64,000 nt of DNA, taken from Micromonospora sp. NBC_01740 (GTDB taxonomy: Bacteria > Actinomycetota > Actinomycetes > Mycobacteriales > Micromonosporaceae). Location: positions 1,178,001-1,242,000 of the forward strand of contig NZ_CP109150.1 of NCBI RefSeq assembly GCF_035920365.1. The letters are read 5' to 3'. The notes below the pieces were generated by a model that saw nothing but the letters and a program-made list of their open reading frames with translations, did not search any database and had not been told where the DNA came from. Below are positions 53,371-63,325 of this stretch, piece by piece (positions within the stretch are counted from its first letter, which is position 1; each line of letters starts with the position of its first letter). Made by a program: the position numbers and the translations under genes.

Positions 53371-54570
53371 ATGTCTGCCCCAACTCCGGATCACGACCTC
53401 CGCCGACTGCCCGCGTTGGACGCCGTACGGGTGATCGGCGCGCTGGCCGTCGTCGGGCACCACGTCGGGTTCGCCACCGGTGCCAACACCGGCGACTCGG
53501 GGCTGGGCAGCTGGTTGTCCCGCCTCGACGTGGGCGTCGCCGTCTTCTTCGTGCTCTCCGGCTTCCTGCTCTTCCGCCCGTACGCCCACTCGTCGGCCAC
53601 CGGGCAGCGGTCCCCCTCCGCCCGGCGCTACCTGTGGCGCCGCGCGACCCGCATCCTGCCCGCCTACTGGCTGACCGTGGTGGTCTGCCTGCTGGTGCTG
53701 CCGCAGAACCAGCCGGCCTCCGCCGGCGACTGGTGGCGGCACCTGACGCTGACCCAGATCTACGAACCCCGGCAGTTGCGCCACGGCCTGAGCCAGACCT
53801 GGAGCCTCGCCACCGAGGCGACCTTCTACCTGCTGCTGCCGCTGCTCGCCGTGCTGCTGATGCGGCGGCGCTGGCGGCCCGGCCGGTCCACCGTCCTCAT
53901 CGTGGCGGCGGGGCTGGCCATCACCGCCGGCTGGGTGGCCCTGATGGGATCGGGCCTGCTCAACCTGGGCCTGCACACCATGTGGCTGCCCTCGTACGCC
54001 GGCTGGTTCGGCGCCGGCATGGCGCTGGCGACCGTCCACGTGTCGCTGCGCACCGGCACCGGTCACCGCTGGCGGTGGCTGGACGACCTGGGCGCCGCAC
54101 CGCTGGCCTGCTGGTCGGTCGCGCTGGCCGCCCTGGCCGTGGCCACCACGCCGATCGTGGGTCCCCGCGACCTGGCCGAGCCCACCGCCGCCGAGTTCGG
54201 GCTGAAGATGGCGCTGTACGCCCTGGTGGCGGTGATGGTGGTGCTGCCGGTGGCGTTCGGGCCGGCCACCCGCACCAAGGCCGTCCTCGGCGGCGCGGTC
54301 GGCCGGTGGCTCGGCCGGGTGTCCTACGGGCTGTTCCTCTGGCACCCGTTCGTGCTGGAGGGGGTCTACATCGTGGGCGACCGCCCGAACTTCAGCGGCG
54401 ACACGGGCGAGATCTTCCTGCTCACCGTCGCCGGTGGGCTGATCCTCGCCGCCATCAGCTACTACGCCGTCGAGCGCCCCTTCCAGCGCTGGAACGCCCC
54501 CCGGCCGCGTCGGCGCGGGAGCACGAGGGAGAACCAGAGCACCGTCACGGCGGCGACCGCCGCCAACTGA
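53371..54570 (+). CDS. Membrane acyltransferase (family 3)
   Basis: A 399-residue protein with about ten helices. The acyltransferase-3 signature is LPALDAVRVIGALAVVGHHV (catalytic His) and VFFVLSGFLLFRPYA; YGLFLWHPFVLEGVYIV lies near the end. It adds acyl groups to envelope sugars or glycolipids. Located like Rv0228 of mycobacteria, next to DUF3068 and aftD. Its last 109 bases (54462–54570) overlap the convergent aftD coding end. Confidence 0.9.
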   Translation: MSAPTPDHDLRRLPALDAVRVIGALAVVGHHVGFATGANTGDSGLGSWLSRLDVGVAVFFVLSGFLLFRPYAHSSATGQRSPSARRYLWRRATRILPAYWLTVVVCLLVLPQNQPASAGDWWRHLTLTQIYEPRQLRHGLSQTWSLATEATFYLLLPLLAVLLMRRRWRPGRSTVLIVAAGLAITAGWVALMGSGLLNLGLHTMWLPSYAGWFGAGMALATVHVSLRTGTGHRWRWLDDLGAAPLACWSVALAALAVATTPIVGPRDLAEPTAAEFGLKMALYALVAVMVVLPVAFGPATRTKAVLGGAVGRWLGRVSYGLFLWHPFVLEGVYIVGDRPNFSGDTGEIFLLTVAGGLILAAISYYAVERPFQRWNAPRPRRRGSTRENQSTVTAATAAN

Positions 54571-57500
54571 GGCGCCGCGTCGGTGTGCCCACCCCGGGTC
54601 ACCGCGTACCAGCCGGCCAGCCCGAAGCCGGCCACCGGCAACCAGCGCCCGGCCACCCGGTACAGCCGGCGCAGCCCGCGCCGGTCCGGTGGGTGCAGGT
54701 GTGGCGCCAGCGCGTGGCCGGCCACCACGCCGGCCGCCGCCAGCAGCGCCACCGCGACCGCGGCCAGGCCGCCGACCAGCAGCAGCGCAGTCCCGCCGAA
54801 CAGCAGGGCGAGCAGCCGGTGCCGGCGTCGACGCGGCGGCCCCGCCGCCGGCACCGGCACCGGCACACCCCGACTCGGGAGCAGGGCGGCCAGCGCGACC
54901 CCGCCCAGCGCGATCGCGCCGGCGCCCAGCGCCAGGACGTACCCGTCGTCCGGGGCGAACCGCAGCAGCACCTCGCCGGAGAACCCGGCCGGCACCAGCC
55001 AGCCCTGCTGCCAGCCGTCCACCACGAACGGGGTGAGTCGCTCGCCGCCCGCGGTGGCCTCCCACCCGGGGTTCGCGTTCTCGCGCAGGGCCAGCACCCG
55101 CTGGCCCGGGTACCCGTCCAGGTGCAGCGACCGTCGGGTGGCCGACCAGCCGTCCACCCGGACCGGAGTCTGCACGGCGTCCGGGACCTGCGCCGAGCCG
55201 GCGACGCCCGCCGAGCCGGCCGCGCTGCCGTCGGTGGGCCCCGGGACCACGGCGTGCGGCGTCAGGACGAGCCGGGTGGGCGTAGCCAGGCGGCTCGCCG
55301 CCGCCACCACCCGCACCTCTGCGCCGGCCAGCGGCAGTGGATCCTTCGCTCCGGCGCCGCACAGGAGCGCGTCCACCTCGCGCAGCTCCGCCAGCTCCCG
55401 CCGGCTGGCCACCAGCGCCGTCCGGCGCCGTACCGCACCGACCTCGACGGTGGGCCCGGTGCCGCAGGGGAGCGTGACGCGCGCCTCCGGGTCGTTGCGG
55501 GGCACCGGTCCGTCCGGCAGCACGGTCAGCTCGCCGACGCCGACGGGCAGGCTCTGTGACAGCCGCCGGTACGGGTCGAAGGTGTTGGCCGGCACCACGT
55601 CGGAGATCAGCACGGTGATCTCGTCCGTCTTGAGCGGCCGGTCGAAGACCAGGCTGCCGCCCTCGTCGAAGACGCCGCCGCGCATGCCGCCGTCGCCGAT
55701 CACGGTCGCCTGCCACGGGCGGGCCGCCGCCGCGGTGGGCGGCAGGGTCACCTTCAGCCCGGCGATCTGGCGGGCTTTCGGCCAGGTCAGGCGCAGCCAC
55801 GGCTGCCGGTCGGAGCTGGCGGCGTACCAGGTCGTCGCCGGGTCGCCGTCGACCACCGCGCCCGGCCGGGCCGCGGGGTGGGAGACGCCGACGCTGGAGG
55901 CGGCGACCACCGGGGTGACCCCGCGCGCGACGGCCGCCGCGCCACCGCCGTCGAGCAGCGCGTTCAGCGCGCCGCCCGCACGTGGGCGCACCCGCAGCGC
56001 GACGTCGTAGCCGGCGGCGACCGGCAGGCTCAGCGTCCGGTCGATCCGGTCGCCGTCCTCGGACTCCCGGACGAGCCCGCCGTCGCAGATCGGCCGCCCC
56101 TCGTCGAAGACGCAGGGCGCGGCACCGGCGGCGGCGGTGAGCACCACGGAGGCCGGGGCGGCGGTCGCCGGGGGCGCCGGCACGGCCAGGGTGCGCTCGG
56201 CCCGCACGCCCGGGATGGTGATCTCGGCGATGCCGACGCCGCCGAAGCCGGCCCGGATGTCGAAGACCTCGTCGATGGAGATCCGCACCCGCCGGGTCGG
56301 GTAGCCGGCGGGCACGGTGACCTGCACGCTCTGGCCCGGGTTCTCCACCACCGCCTGCTGGTTGCCGGCGCTGACGGTGATCTTCGTGGGCAGGGAGTCG
56401 GCGCCGGTGTCGAAGACGATGCCCACCTCGCGGACCACCTGCGGCTCGGTCAGCTCCACCTCCAGCCACTGCTCGGTGGTGACCGTCCCGGGCGCCGAGC
56501 GCCAAGCGGTGGCGAGGCTGCCGTCGAGCGCCGCGTACGGCTGGTGCGCCGGTCGGCCGCCGACCAGCGGCTGCGCGTCGGACCAGGAACTCGACGCGGT
56601 GACCGACCCGATGCCCAGGTAGCGCACGGTGGTGGCCTGGCCCTCGCCCCACGGCGGGAGGTAGTCCCGGGCGGGCGCGCCGAGCCTCGCCTCGTCGGCG
56701 GAAGTCATGGTCGCCGAGGCGTTGTCGTGCGGCTGCCCGAACGCGACCTCGCGTCGGCGCATCCCGTCGGTGAGCACCACCGGGCCGTCGGTCAGCCCTG
56801 CCGGCCGATCCCCGACGAGCACCGTCGGGGCGTCGGAGAGCCGGCCGGCCGCCGCGATCTGGAGCAACGACTCCGGCCCGCCCACCACGGTGGTCAGGCC
56901 CTTCACGTCGTACGCGACGACGGGGCTGACCGGCTGGGCGACCTCGTACACCTCCAGGGCCCGGACCTTCACGTCCAGTCCGTGGTCGACGAAGTTGCCG
57001 GGCAGTTGGCCGCCGCCGACCTCCGGTCCGAAGGCCCGCACCGGGCGGATACCGGGCGAGCGTTGCAGTGCCTGCCGGACCACCACCGGTTGGGTGGCGC
57101 CCGAGCGCCCGTAGTCGAGGTCGGAGCGGAGCAGCAGGTACCGCACGCCGGAGCGGGCGAGCAGGTCGGCCAGCCCGGCGGAACCCTCGCCGTTGGCCAG
57201 TGCCGACTCGACGGCGTCGAGCAGCCGGATCGTGCCCGGCGGGGTGAGCGGCACCGAACTGCGTACCGCCCAGGGGCTCTCCAACAGAGGTTGGGTGACC
57301 TCGTCGCTCGGGCTGCCCCACAGGTAGCGGGGGAAACGGGCGGCGGGCACCACCAGCACCCGGTCGTCGCCGAGGTTGCTGTCCAGCCAGGAGGTCGCCT
57401 GGTGCCAGTAGCCGGGCACCTCCCGGAAGCTGCCCTGGGCGGGCAGTCCGGCGGCCAGCGCCGGGGCGGCCACCCCGGCGACCGCGACGAGGGCGGTGCC

Positions 57501-58778
57501 GCTGACCAGCGTGGCGCGCAGCCGCACCGGCTGGAGCAGTCGGGGCAGGCCCGGGTTCACGTCGGGCCGGTCGCCCGCGCGGGCCGCCCGCGCCACCAGC
57601 CCCAGCAGGTGGGCGAGGCCGAGGATGAGCGGCAGCCGCAGCACCACGTCGAACTTGTGCACGTTGCGCAGTGGCGCGCCGGCCGCGTCGAGGAAGTCCC
57701 GCTGCGTCTGGGCGCCGAACCCGTCGATAGCGCCGACGTGGCCGAGCCCGACCAGGGCCAGCCCGACCAGCAGGCCGGTGACCAGGAAGCGCCGGTGCGG
57801 CATCCCACGCCGGGCCAGGCCGGCGAGGCCGAGGCCGGCCACCACCAGGGTGGCGATCACCAGCGGCTGCTCGGTGGCCAGCCGCCAGCCGGCCGACCAG
57901 GGCGGCCCGTACGCGCCGTTGAGGTACGCGTGCCAGTGCGAGGCGCCGCGCAGCACGGTGGTCAAGTCGGTGGGGGCCGTGGTGACCGGCGCCGTCTCGA
58001 TGTAGTCCAGGAACGGCGGACTGTACCGGCCCAGCAGCAGCAGGGGCACCAGCCACCAGGCGGTGGCGGTGCCCACCGCCAGCCCCCAGGCGACGAGCGC
58101 CCGGATCCGCAGCCGGAACGGGTGCAGGCCGACCAGCCACAGACCGGCGAGCGGCACTACGGCCAGCACCGCCGTCGCGTTGACGCCGCCGGCGCACGCC
58201 ACGACCAGCGCGGACAGGGTCACCGCCCGGCGTACGGAGCCGCCTCGGGCCAGCCCCACCAGGGGCACCAGCACCCAGGGTGCGAGGGCGCTCGGCCATG
58301 CCTCCACCGAGATCGGGCCCAGCTCGGTGACCAGCCGGGGGGAGAGCGCGAAGGCCACCCCGGCGAGCAGGCGGGCGGCCGGCGTGCCGATGTGCAGCCG
58401 CTCGGCCAGCCGGACCACGCCGGTGCAGGCCACCGTCATGACCAGCGCCCACCAGAGCCGTTGCACCACCCAGGCCGGGATGTCGAGCACCTCGCCGAGC
58501 AGGAAGAACGGGCCCATCGGCCAGAGGTAGCCGTACGCCTGATTCTGAAGCTGGCCGAAGGTTCCGTCCGGGTCCCAGACGTGCAGGGCGCGGCTCAGCC
58601 ATCCGGCTGGATCGACCGCCAGGTCCACCTTGGTGTCGATGGCGATCATGCCCGGATCCTGGAGGAACGCCAGGGCCGACAAACCGAGACAGACCGCGAC
58701 CAAGCGTAGACGCCACACCCTTCTCGATGTGGCGTCCGGTCGGTCGGTCAGCTCCGGGCGGGCCGGCGCCTGCTGCAT
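54462..58778 (-). CDS. aftD: Alpha-(1→3)-arabinofuranosyltransferase (AftD-like)
   Basis: A 1438-residue GT-C membrane enzyme. About 11–12 helices fill residues 28–460 and the last helices lie after 1330. The first extracellular loop carries Asp-rich IDTKVDLAVDPAGW, like GT-C catalytic loops. The large outer part includes discoidin/CBM-like domains (SSSWSDAQPLVGGRPAHQPY; RAEGLAVP-like linker) suited to binding arabinan. It adds arabinofuranose to cell-wall polymer. ATG 58778 with GGAGG. Length matches mycobacterial AftD. Confidence 0.92.
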   Translation of the reverse strand: MQQAPARPELTDRPDATSRRVWRLRLVAVCLGLSALAFLQDPGMIAIDTKVDLAVDPAGWLSRALHVWDPDGTFGQLQNQAYGYLWPMGPFFLLGEVLDIPAWVVQRLWWALVMTVACTGVVRLAERLHIGTPAARLLAGVAFALSPRLVTELGPISVEAWPSALAPWVLVPLVGLARGGSVRRAVTLSALVVACAGGVNATAVLAVVPLAGLWLVGLHPFRLRIRALVAWGLAVGTATAWWLVPLLLLGRYSPPFLDYIETAPVTTAPTDLTTVLRGASHWHAYLNGAYGPPWSAGWRLATEQPLVIATLVVAGLGLAGLARRGMPHRRFLVTGLLVGLALVGLGHVGAIDGFGAQTQRDFLDAAGAPLRNVHKFDVVLRLPLILGLAHLLGLVARAARAGDRPDVNPGLPRLLQPVRLRATLVSGTALVAVAGVAAPALAAGLPAQGSFREVPGYWHQATSWLDSNLGDDRVLVVPAARFPRYLWGSPSDEVTQPLLESPWAVRSSVPLTPPGTIRLLDAVESALANGEGSAGLADLLARSGVRYLLLRSDLDYGRSGATQPVVVRQALQRSPGIRPVRAFGPEVGGGQLPGNFVDHGLDVKVRALEVYEVAQPVSPVVAYDVKGLTTVVGGPESLLQIAAAGRLSDAPTVLVGDRPAGLTDGPVVLTDGMRRREVAFGQPHDNASATMTSADEARLGAPARDYLPPWGEGQATTVRYLGIGSVTASSSWSDAQPLVGGRPAHQPYAALDGSLATAWRSAPGTVTTEQWLEVELTEPQVVREVGIVFDTGADSLPTKITVSAGNQQAVVENPGQSVQVTVPAGYPTRRVRISIDEVFDIRAGFGGVGIAEITIPGVRAERTLAVPAPPATAAPASVVLTAAAGAAPCVFDEGRPICDGGLVRESEDGDRIDRTLSLPVAAGYDVALRVRPRAGGALNALLDGGGAAAVARGVTPVVAASSVGVSHPAARPGAVVDGDPATTWYAASSDRQPWLRLTWPKARQIAGLKVTLPPTAAAARPWQATVIGDGGMRGGVFDEGGSLVFDRPLKTDEITVLISDVVPANTFDPYRRLSQSLPVGVGELTVLPDGPVPRNDPEARVTLPCGTGPTVEVGAVRRRTALVASRRELAELREVDALLCGAGAKDPLPLAGAEVRVVAAASRLATPTRLVLTPHAVVPGPTDGSAAGSAGVAGSAQVPDAVQTPVRVDGWSATRRSLHLDGYPGQRVLALRENANPGWEATAGGERLTPFVVDGWQQGWLVPAGFSGEVLLRFAPDDGYVLALGAGAIALGGVALAALLPSRGVPVPVPAAGPPRRRRHRLLALLFGGTALLLVGGLAAVAVALLAAAGVVAGHALAPHLHPPDRRGLRRLYRVAGRWLPVAGFGLAGWYAVTRGGHTDAAPQLAAVAAVTVLWFSLVLPRRRGRGAFQRWKGRSTA

Positions 58779-58863
58779 TTCGCCTCCGATCGGGCATTGC
58801 GGGGGCCGTGACGAAGCCCATAGTGTGACGCGACGCGAAGACTACTCGGCAGTAGGAGTAAGT

Positions 58864-60075
58864 GTGGAAGCACCGCCTGCCGCCACCCGGCACGTACTTT
58901 TCCTCAACTGGCGCGACACCCGGAACCCGGAGGGCGGCGGTTCGGAGGTGTACGTCGAGCGGATCGCCGGTGAACTCGTACGCCGGGGCCACCGGGCCAC
59001 CCTGCTCTGCGCCACCCACTCCGCCGGCCCGGCCGAGGAGATCACCGCCGCCGGCGTACGCGTGCTGCGGCGCGGCGGCCGACACACCGTCTACCTGCGC
59101 GCCGCGCTCGTCTACCTGGCCGGAGCCCTGGGCCTCGGGCCGCTGACCCGGCGCCGGGGCGGTCGCCCCGACCTGATCGTGGACGTCGGCAACGGCCTAC
59201 CCTTCCTGTCCGCCCTGTACGCCCGCCGGCCGGTCATCGCACTCGTGCACCACGTGCACCGTGAGCAGTGGCCGGTGGTGCTGGGCCGCTGGCTGGCCGG
59301 CTTCGGCTGGTGGGTCGAGTCCTGGCTCGCCCCGCGCGTCTACCGCCGCTGCCAGTACGTGACCGTCTCGGCAGCCACCCGGCGGGAACTGGCCACCCTC
59401 GGCATCGACCCGTCCCGGGTCGCCATCGTGCACAACGGCACCCCCGACATGACGGTGGGGCCGGTGCCGCGCACCCCGCAGCCGTCCCTGGTGGTGCTCG
59501 GCCGGCTGGTGCCGCACAAGCAGGTCGAGCTGGCCCTGCACGCGGTTGCCGGGCTCACCGGCGAGCTGCCGGGGCTCACCCTCGTGGTCGCCGGCCAGGG
59601 CTGGTGGGAGCCGCAGCTGCGCCAGCTCGCCGAGGAGTTGGGCGTCACCGACCGGGTCCGGTTCACCGGCTTCATCAGTGACGCCGAGAAGCGGGAGCTG
59701 CTGGCCAGCGCCTGGGTCGCGCTCACCCCCTCGCTCAAGGAGGGCTGGGGGCTGACCATCGTGGAGGCCGGGGCGGTCGGCACGCCGACGGTGGCGTTCC
59801 GCGGTGCCGGCGGAGTCGAGGAGGCGCTCGTCGACGGCGAGACCGGCCTGCTCGCCGACGGTGTCGACGACTTCGTCGCCAAGGTGCGGCTGCTGCTGAC
59901 CGACGACGCTCGGCGCACCGCGATGGGCACGGCGGCGCGGGCGCACGCGGCCCGCTTCACCTGGCCGATCTCGGGCGAAAAATTCGCGGCCCTCGTGACG
60001 AGGGCCGCGAACGTTCGGAGCGTGGTGCCGGCGGAGCAGATGGAACCGGTGGAGCCGTCCTACCTCGTGCCGTAG
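58864..60075 (+). CDS. GT4-family glycosyltransferase
   Basis: A 403-residue GT-B glycosyltransferase. The N-terminal acceptor domain starts HVLFLNWRDTRNPEGGGSEV; the nucleotide-sugar domain shows VVLGRLVPHKQVELALHAVA, FTGFISDAEKRELLASAWVA and the family's EGWGLTIVEAGAVGTPTVAF. It likely adds a hexose to an envelope lipid or polysaccharide. Placed next to aftD, as Rv0225 is in the mycobacterial locus. GTG 58864 with TAGGAG. Overlaps the next gene's end by 16 bases. Confidence 0.92.
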   Translation: MEAPPAATRHVLFLNWRDTRNPEGGGSEVYVERIAGELVRRGHRATLLCATHSAGPAEEITAAGVRVLRRGGRHTVYLRAALVYLAGALGLGPLTRRRGGRPDLIVDVGNGLPFLSALYARRPVIALVHHVHREQWPVVLGRWLAGFGWWVESWLAPRVYRRCQYVTVSAATRRELATLGIDPSRVAIVHNGTPDMTVGPVPRTPQPSLVVLGRLVPHKQVELALHAVAGLTGELPGLTLVVAGQGWWEPQLRQLAEELGVTDRVRFTGFISDAEKRELLASAWVALTPSLKEGWGLTIVEAGAVGTPTVAFRGAGGVEEALVDGETGLLADGVDDFVAKVRLLLTDDARRTAMGTAARAHAARFTWPISGEKFAALVTRAANVRSVVPAEQMEPVEPSYLVP

Positions 60076-60254
60076 ACCAGCGGCTTGTTGGCGCCGCCGC
60101 CACCGCCGTCCGAGCTGGTCCGCGCGGCCTGCTCGGCCTTGGCGGCCTCGGACGACGAGGTGCCGGTGAGGGTGGTGGCCAGCGCCACCGACCCGAAGAC
60201 GCCGAGAGCGACCGCGATCACTCCGGCGAGAACCAACGAGAGAGCACTGCGCAT
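60060..60254 (-). CDS. DUF2613 small membrane protein
   Basis: A 64-residue protein with one N-terminal helix (MRSALSLVLAGVIAVALGVF) and a short Ser/Gly-rich outer tail. DUF2613 proteins lie beside aftD in mycobacteria (Rv0236A). It may be a partner of that enzyme (inference). Convergent with the GT4 gene, overlapping by 16 bases. Confidence 0.82.
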   Translation of the reverse strand: MRSALSLVLAGVIAVALGVFGSVALATTLTGTSSSEAAKAEQAARTSSDGGGGGANKPLVYGTR

Positions 60255-60369
60255 GGTGCTGACTTCCTCCTCGTGAGCTGCGTGCGCGGGACGTTACCAC
60301 CAAGTAGCGTCGGTGGGGAGGGCCGCGAGGACGATCGATTCCGGCCTGGCGGCGGGAACCCTCGGCAGC

Positions 60370-61959
60370 TCACCGCGCACCGGGGCCGCGCGCGGTCGGG
60401 TTCTCGTACAGGGTCAGGTCCTCGCCGGCGTACACCTCGCGGAGCCCGACCAGCGTCGCCGGGTCCGTCCGCTGCCCGCCGGCCACCCGTTGCACCACCA
60501 CCCAGCGCACCCCGGTGGCCCGCACCGGGGCACCGGAGTCGAGCACCCGCCGCACGTACGCGACGCGCCGGTTCTCCCCGCTCACCTCGCTCGTGCCCAC
60601 CCAGAGCGTGTCGTCGACGAGGACCTCGGCGTCGACGTAGCGGGGCAGCGGGTCGAGCGCAGTCCGGCCGCCGTTCCACGGATAGGCCCGGTAGGAGCCC
60701 AGCGGCAACGAGAGCACCTCGCCCGGCTGGCCGTCGAGGCGGGCGGCGACGGCGTCCCAGTCCGCCGGATAGGCCACCGGCCGCAGCCGGCCGGCCGCGC
60801 CGAACGCCAGGTCCGGCAGGACCACCACCGGCAGCGCCAGCGCCCCGGCCAGCACCGCGCCCGCGCCGGCCCGCCCGACCCGGCCAGCCGCTCCGGCCAG
60901 CCGTTCCGCGCCGAGCGCGAACCCCACGGCCACCAGCAGGGCGTACGGGACGAGGAACTTCTGCCCGTCGCGCAGCACCCCGGCTCCCGGCACCGTGGCG
61001 ACCAGCCACTCCAGCGACGCGCCCAGGCCGGGCAGCACGCCCAGGGCTGCGAGCAGGAACCCGCCGGCAGCCAGCACGGCCAGCCGGTCGCAGATCCCGT
61101 CCGGCCACCGGTGGCGCAGCGCCCGGTAGCCGAGGACCGCCAGGGCCAGCACGACGGCGGTGGCCAGCGGCGCCAGCGGGGACGACCGGCTCACCGGTGT
61201 GGTCTGCGCGTTCCAGATCCCGCCCGTGCCGGCCAGGGCTCCGAGCGCTCCGCTCCAGTTCTCCGCCCGCGCCGCGAACGCCGCCACCCCGTCGGGATCG
61301 GTCCGGGCGTCCGCCCTGGTCAGGGCGGCAGCCACCAGCCAGGGCGCGTTCAGCAGCAGCACCACCGCGATCGCGATCGCGCCGACCCGGCCCCTGCCGC
61401 GCCGCGGCACCAGCACGACGGTGGCCGCCAGGGCGATGAGGCCGCCGGTCGGGGTCACCGCGGCGAGGGCGGCCGCCAGCACCAGCAGCGGCAGCGCCCG
61501 CCGTCCACCGGCCCGCAGCCGGATCACCGCCAGCACCAGCCAGGGCAGCGACGCGTACGCCAGGAGCAGACCCCAGTGCCCGATCAGCAGCCGCTCCGCC
61601 AGGTAGGGCGTCCACACGTACCCGACGGCGGCCACCAGCCGGGTGACCGGGTGCCGGGCCGGCACCAGCAACCCGGCGCCGACGGTGGCGAGCAGCAGCA
61701 CCGCGACCAGCGCCAGCCGCTGCACCAGCCACCCTGGCACCGCCTGGCTCGCCAGCGACACCAGGGCGTCCAACGGCACCGCCCGTGGCAGCGAGTCGGA
61801 CGGGGCGACGAGTTCGGCGCGCCACGGCTGGTGCGGCACGAAGACCATGTCGTAGCTGAGCACGTAACCGGGTGCCGCCAGCGGAGCCAGCACCAGCAGG
61901 GTGACGGCCAGCCCGAGCCCGACGAGCATCGACCTCTCCCGCAGGGTTGACCTCCTCAT
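60370..61959 (-). CDS. Polytopic membrane protein (GT-C-like)
   Basis: A 529-residue protein with about 11 helices and a C-terminal soluble domain (from ~395, LPLGSYRAYPWNGGRTALDP…). The first loop after helix 1 is SYDMVFVPHQPWRAELVAPS, containing an Asp as in GT-C enzymes. Position and layout match mycobacterial Rv0226c, a membrane protein of unknown function. ATG 61959 is used; GTG 61980 or ATG 61929 are possible. Divergent from the flippase-like gene. Confidence 0.75.
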   Translation of the reverse strand: MRRSTLRERSMLVGLGLAVTLLVLAPLAAPGYVLSYDMVFVPHQPWRAELVAPSDSLPRAVPLDALVSLASQAVPGWLVQRLALVAVLLLATVGAGLLVPARHPVTRLVAAVGYVWTPYLAERLLIGHWGLLLAYASLPWLVLAVIRLRAGGRRALPLLVLAAALAAVTPTGGLIALAATVVLVPRRGRGRVGAIAIAVVLLLNAPWLVAAALTRADARTDPDGVAAFAARAENWSGALGALAGTGGIWNAQTTPVSRSSPLAPLATAVVLALAVLGYRALRHRWPDGICDRLAVLAAGGFLLAALGVLPGLGASLEWLVATVPGAGVLRDGQKFLVPYALLVAVGFALGAERLAGAAGRVGRAGAGAVLAGALALPVVVLPDLAFGAAGRLRPVAYPADWDAVAARLDGQPGEVLSLPLGSYRAYPWNGGRTALDPLPRYVDAEVLVDDTLWVGTSEVSGENRRVAYVRRVLDSGAPVRATGVRWVVVQRVAGGQRTDPATLVGLREVYAGEDLTLYENPTARGPGAR

Positions 61960-62045
61960 TACGCTGACCGGGCGTGGCACCGGCGTGGCGCCACTGTACG
62001 CGCGCCCGTTGCACAGCCGGGAGTGCCGGCGACACGGGACGGTTG

Positions 62046-63305
62046 ATGGGTACGGATTCGGAAAAGCCCGGCCGGGCGACCGGGCTCGGCACCGCCGGCA
62101 TCGCAGTGACGCTCGCCGGCGTGTTCGTCAACGGGCTGGCCTACGTGGTGCCCGTCCTCGGTGCGCGGCACCTCGATCCGGCGGAGCTGAGCGCGCTCGC
62201 CACGCTCCTGGCGCTGGGTGCGATCGGTGGCGTGGCCAGCACCGGGCTCCAGATCGCGGTCGCCGTGCACCGGGCCCGGCACGGTCGCGCCGCCACCGCC
62301 CGGCCGGCCCTGCTCACGGTGCTCGTCACCGCCGCCCTGCTCGCCCTGACGCTGCCGGTGGCCGCCGTCCAGCTTCGACTGACCGCCCCGGCGGTGCTGC
62401 TGCTCGGCGTGCTGACCGTGGCGGTCGTGGCGGCCGGCCGCTGGCTCGGCGAGTTGCAGGGCGACCAGCGCTTCCTGCGGCTCGCCGGCGGCATGGCGCT
62501 GCTCGGCGCCGGCCGCTACGGGGGCATGGTGGCCGGGCTCTCGCTCGGCGGCGGGCTCACCGGGTCGCTGCTGGCCGGCGCGCTCACCTCGGTCCTGGTG
62601 CTCGCCCTGCTGGTGCGCCTCAACCGGGGCGCAGGTATCGACCCGGCCGTGCCCTCCCTCGCCACCCGGACGGTGCTCACCGCCAGCGGCGCCACCCTGG
62701 CGATGCTGGTGGTCTCCTACGCCGACCTCCTGCTCGCCCGCCGCTTCCTGCCGCCGGACGTCTCCGGCACCTACGCCGTCGGCACGGTGCTGACCAAGGG
62801 GGCGCTGTGGGCGCCGCAGGTGGTGACCGTGATCGTGCTGCCCCGCCTGGCCAAGGGGGACCGGCGGGCCCTGGTCGCCGCGCTGGCCCTGGTCGCCGGC
62901 GCCGGGGCGGTGCTGGTGCTCGGTTCGGCGCTCGCGGGCGGGCTGGCCTTCCGCCTGGCCGGCGGCCCCGACTACGCCGCGGCCGGTCGTTACGCCCCGG
63001 TCTTCGCCGCCACCGGCGCCCTGTACGCGGTCGTGTTCATCCTGGTCAACGCCCGGGTCGCGGCGTCGGTCCGGTGGCCCGCCGCTCCGCTGTGGACGTC
63101 CACGGTGATCTTCGTGGCCGCCGTCGCGACCGTCGTGCCGCGGACCGTCGCCGGGATCGCCGGGGCCGCCCTGGCGACGGCGGCGGCCACCGCCGTCGCC
63201 ACCGGATTACTGACATTGGCTTATGAACGGGGCAGCAGGTCGAAACGCACCCGTACGGCCACTACCACCCAAGCGGGAGGACATGTCACAGTGCGGGACG
63301 GATAA
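62046..63305 (+). CDS. Flippase-like polysaccharide transport protein
   Basis: A 419-residue protein with about 12 helices, like Wzx/MurJ-type exporters of lipid-linked sugars. Characteristic are GIAVTLAGVFVNGLAYVVPV, LDPAELSALATLLALGAIGG and YAVGTVLTKGALWAPQVVTV. It would move a lipid-linked glycan across the membrane for the neighbouring transferases. ATG 62046 is preferred over an upstream in-frame start at 61974. The C-terminus is basic. Confidence 0.8.
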   Translation: MGTDSEKPGRATGLGTAGIAVTLAGVFVNGLAYVVPVLGARHLDPAELSALATLLALGAIGGVASTGLQIAVAVHRARHGRAATARPALLTVLVTAALLALTLPVAAVQLRLTAPAVLLLGVLTVAVVAAGRWLGELQGDQRFLRLAGGMALLGAGRYGGMVAGLSLGGGLTGSLLAGALTSVLVLALLVRLNRGAGIDPAVPSLATRTVLTASGATLAMLVVSYADLLLARRFLPPDVSGTYAVGTVLTKGALWAPQVVTVIVLPRLAKGDRRALVAALALVAGAGAVLVLGSALAGGLAFRLAGGPDYAAAGRYAPVFAATGALYAVVFILVNARVAASVRWPAAPLWTSTVIFVAAVATVVPRTVAGIAGAALATAAATAVATGLLTLAYERGSRSKRTRTATTTQAGGHVTVRDG

Positions 63306-63325
63306 CCAGGAGACGGGGGTTTCTG

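Noticed and set aside
53329..59085. 1918-codon minus-strand frame
   Set aside because: Frame-shifted shadow of aftD and neighbours, rich in Arg/Gly/Ala; aftD itself explains the region.
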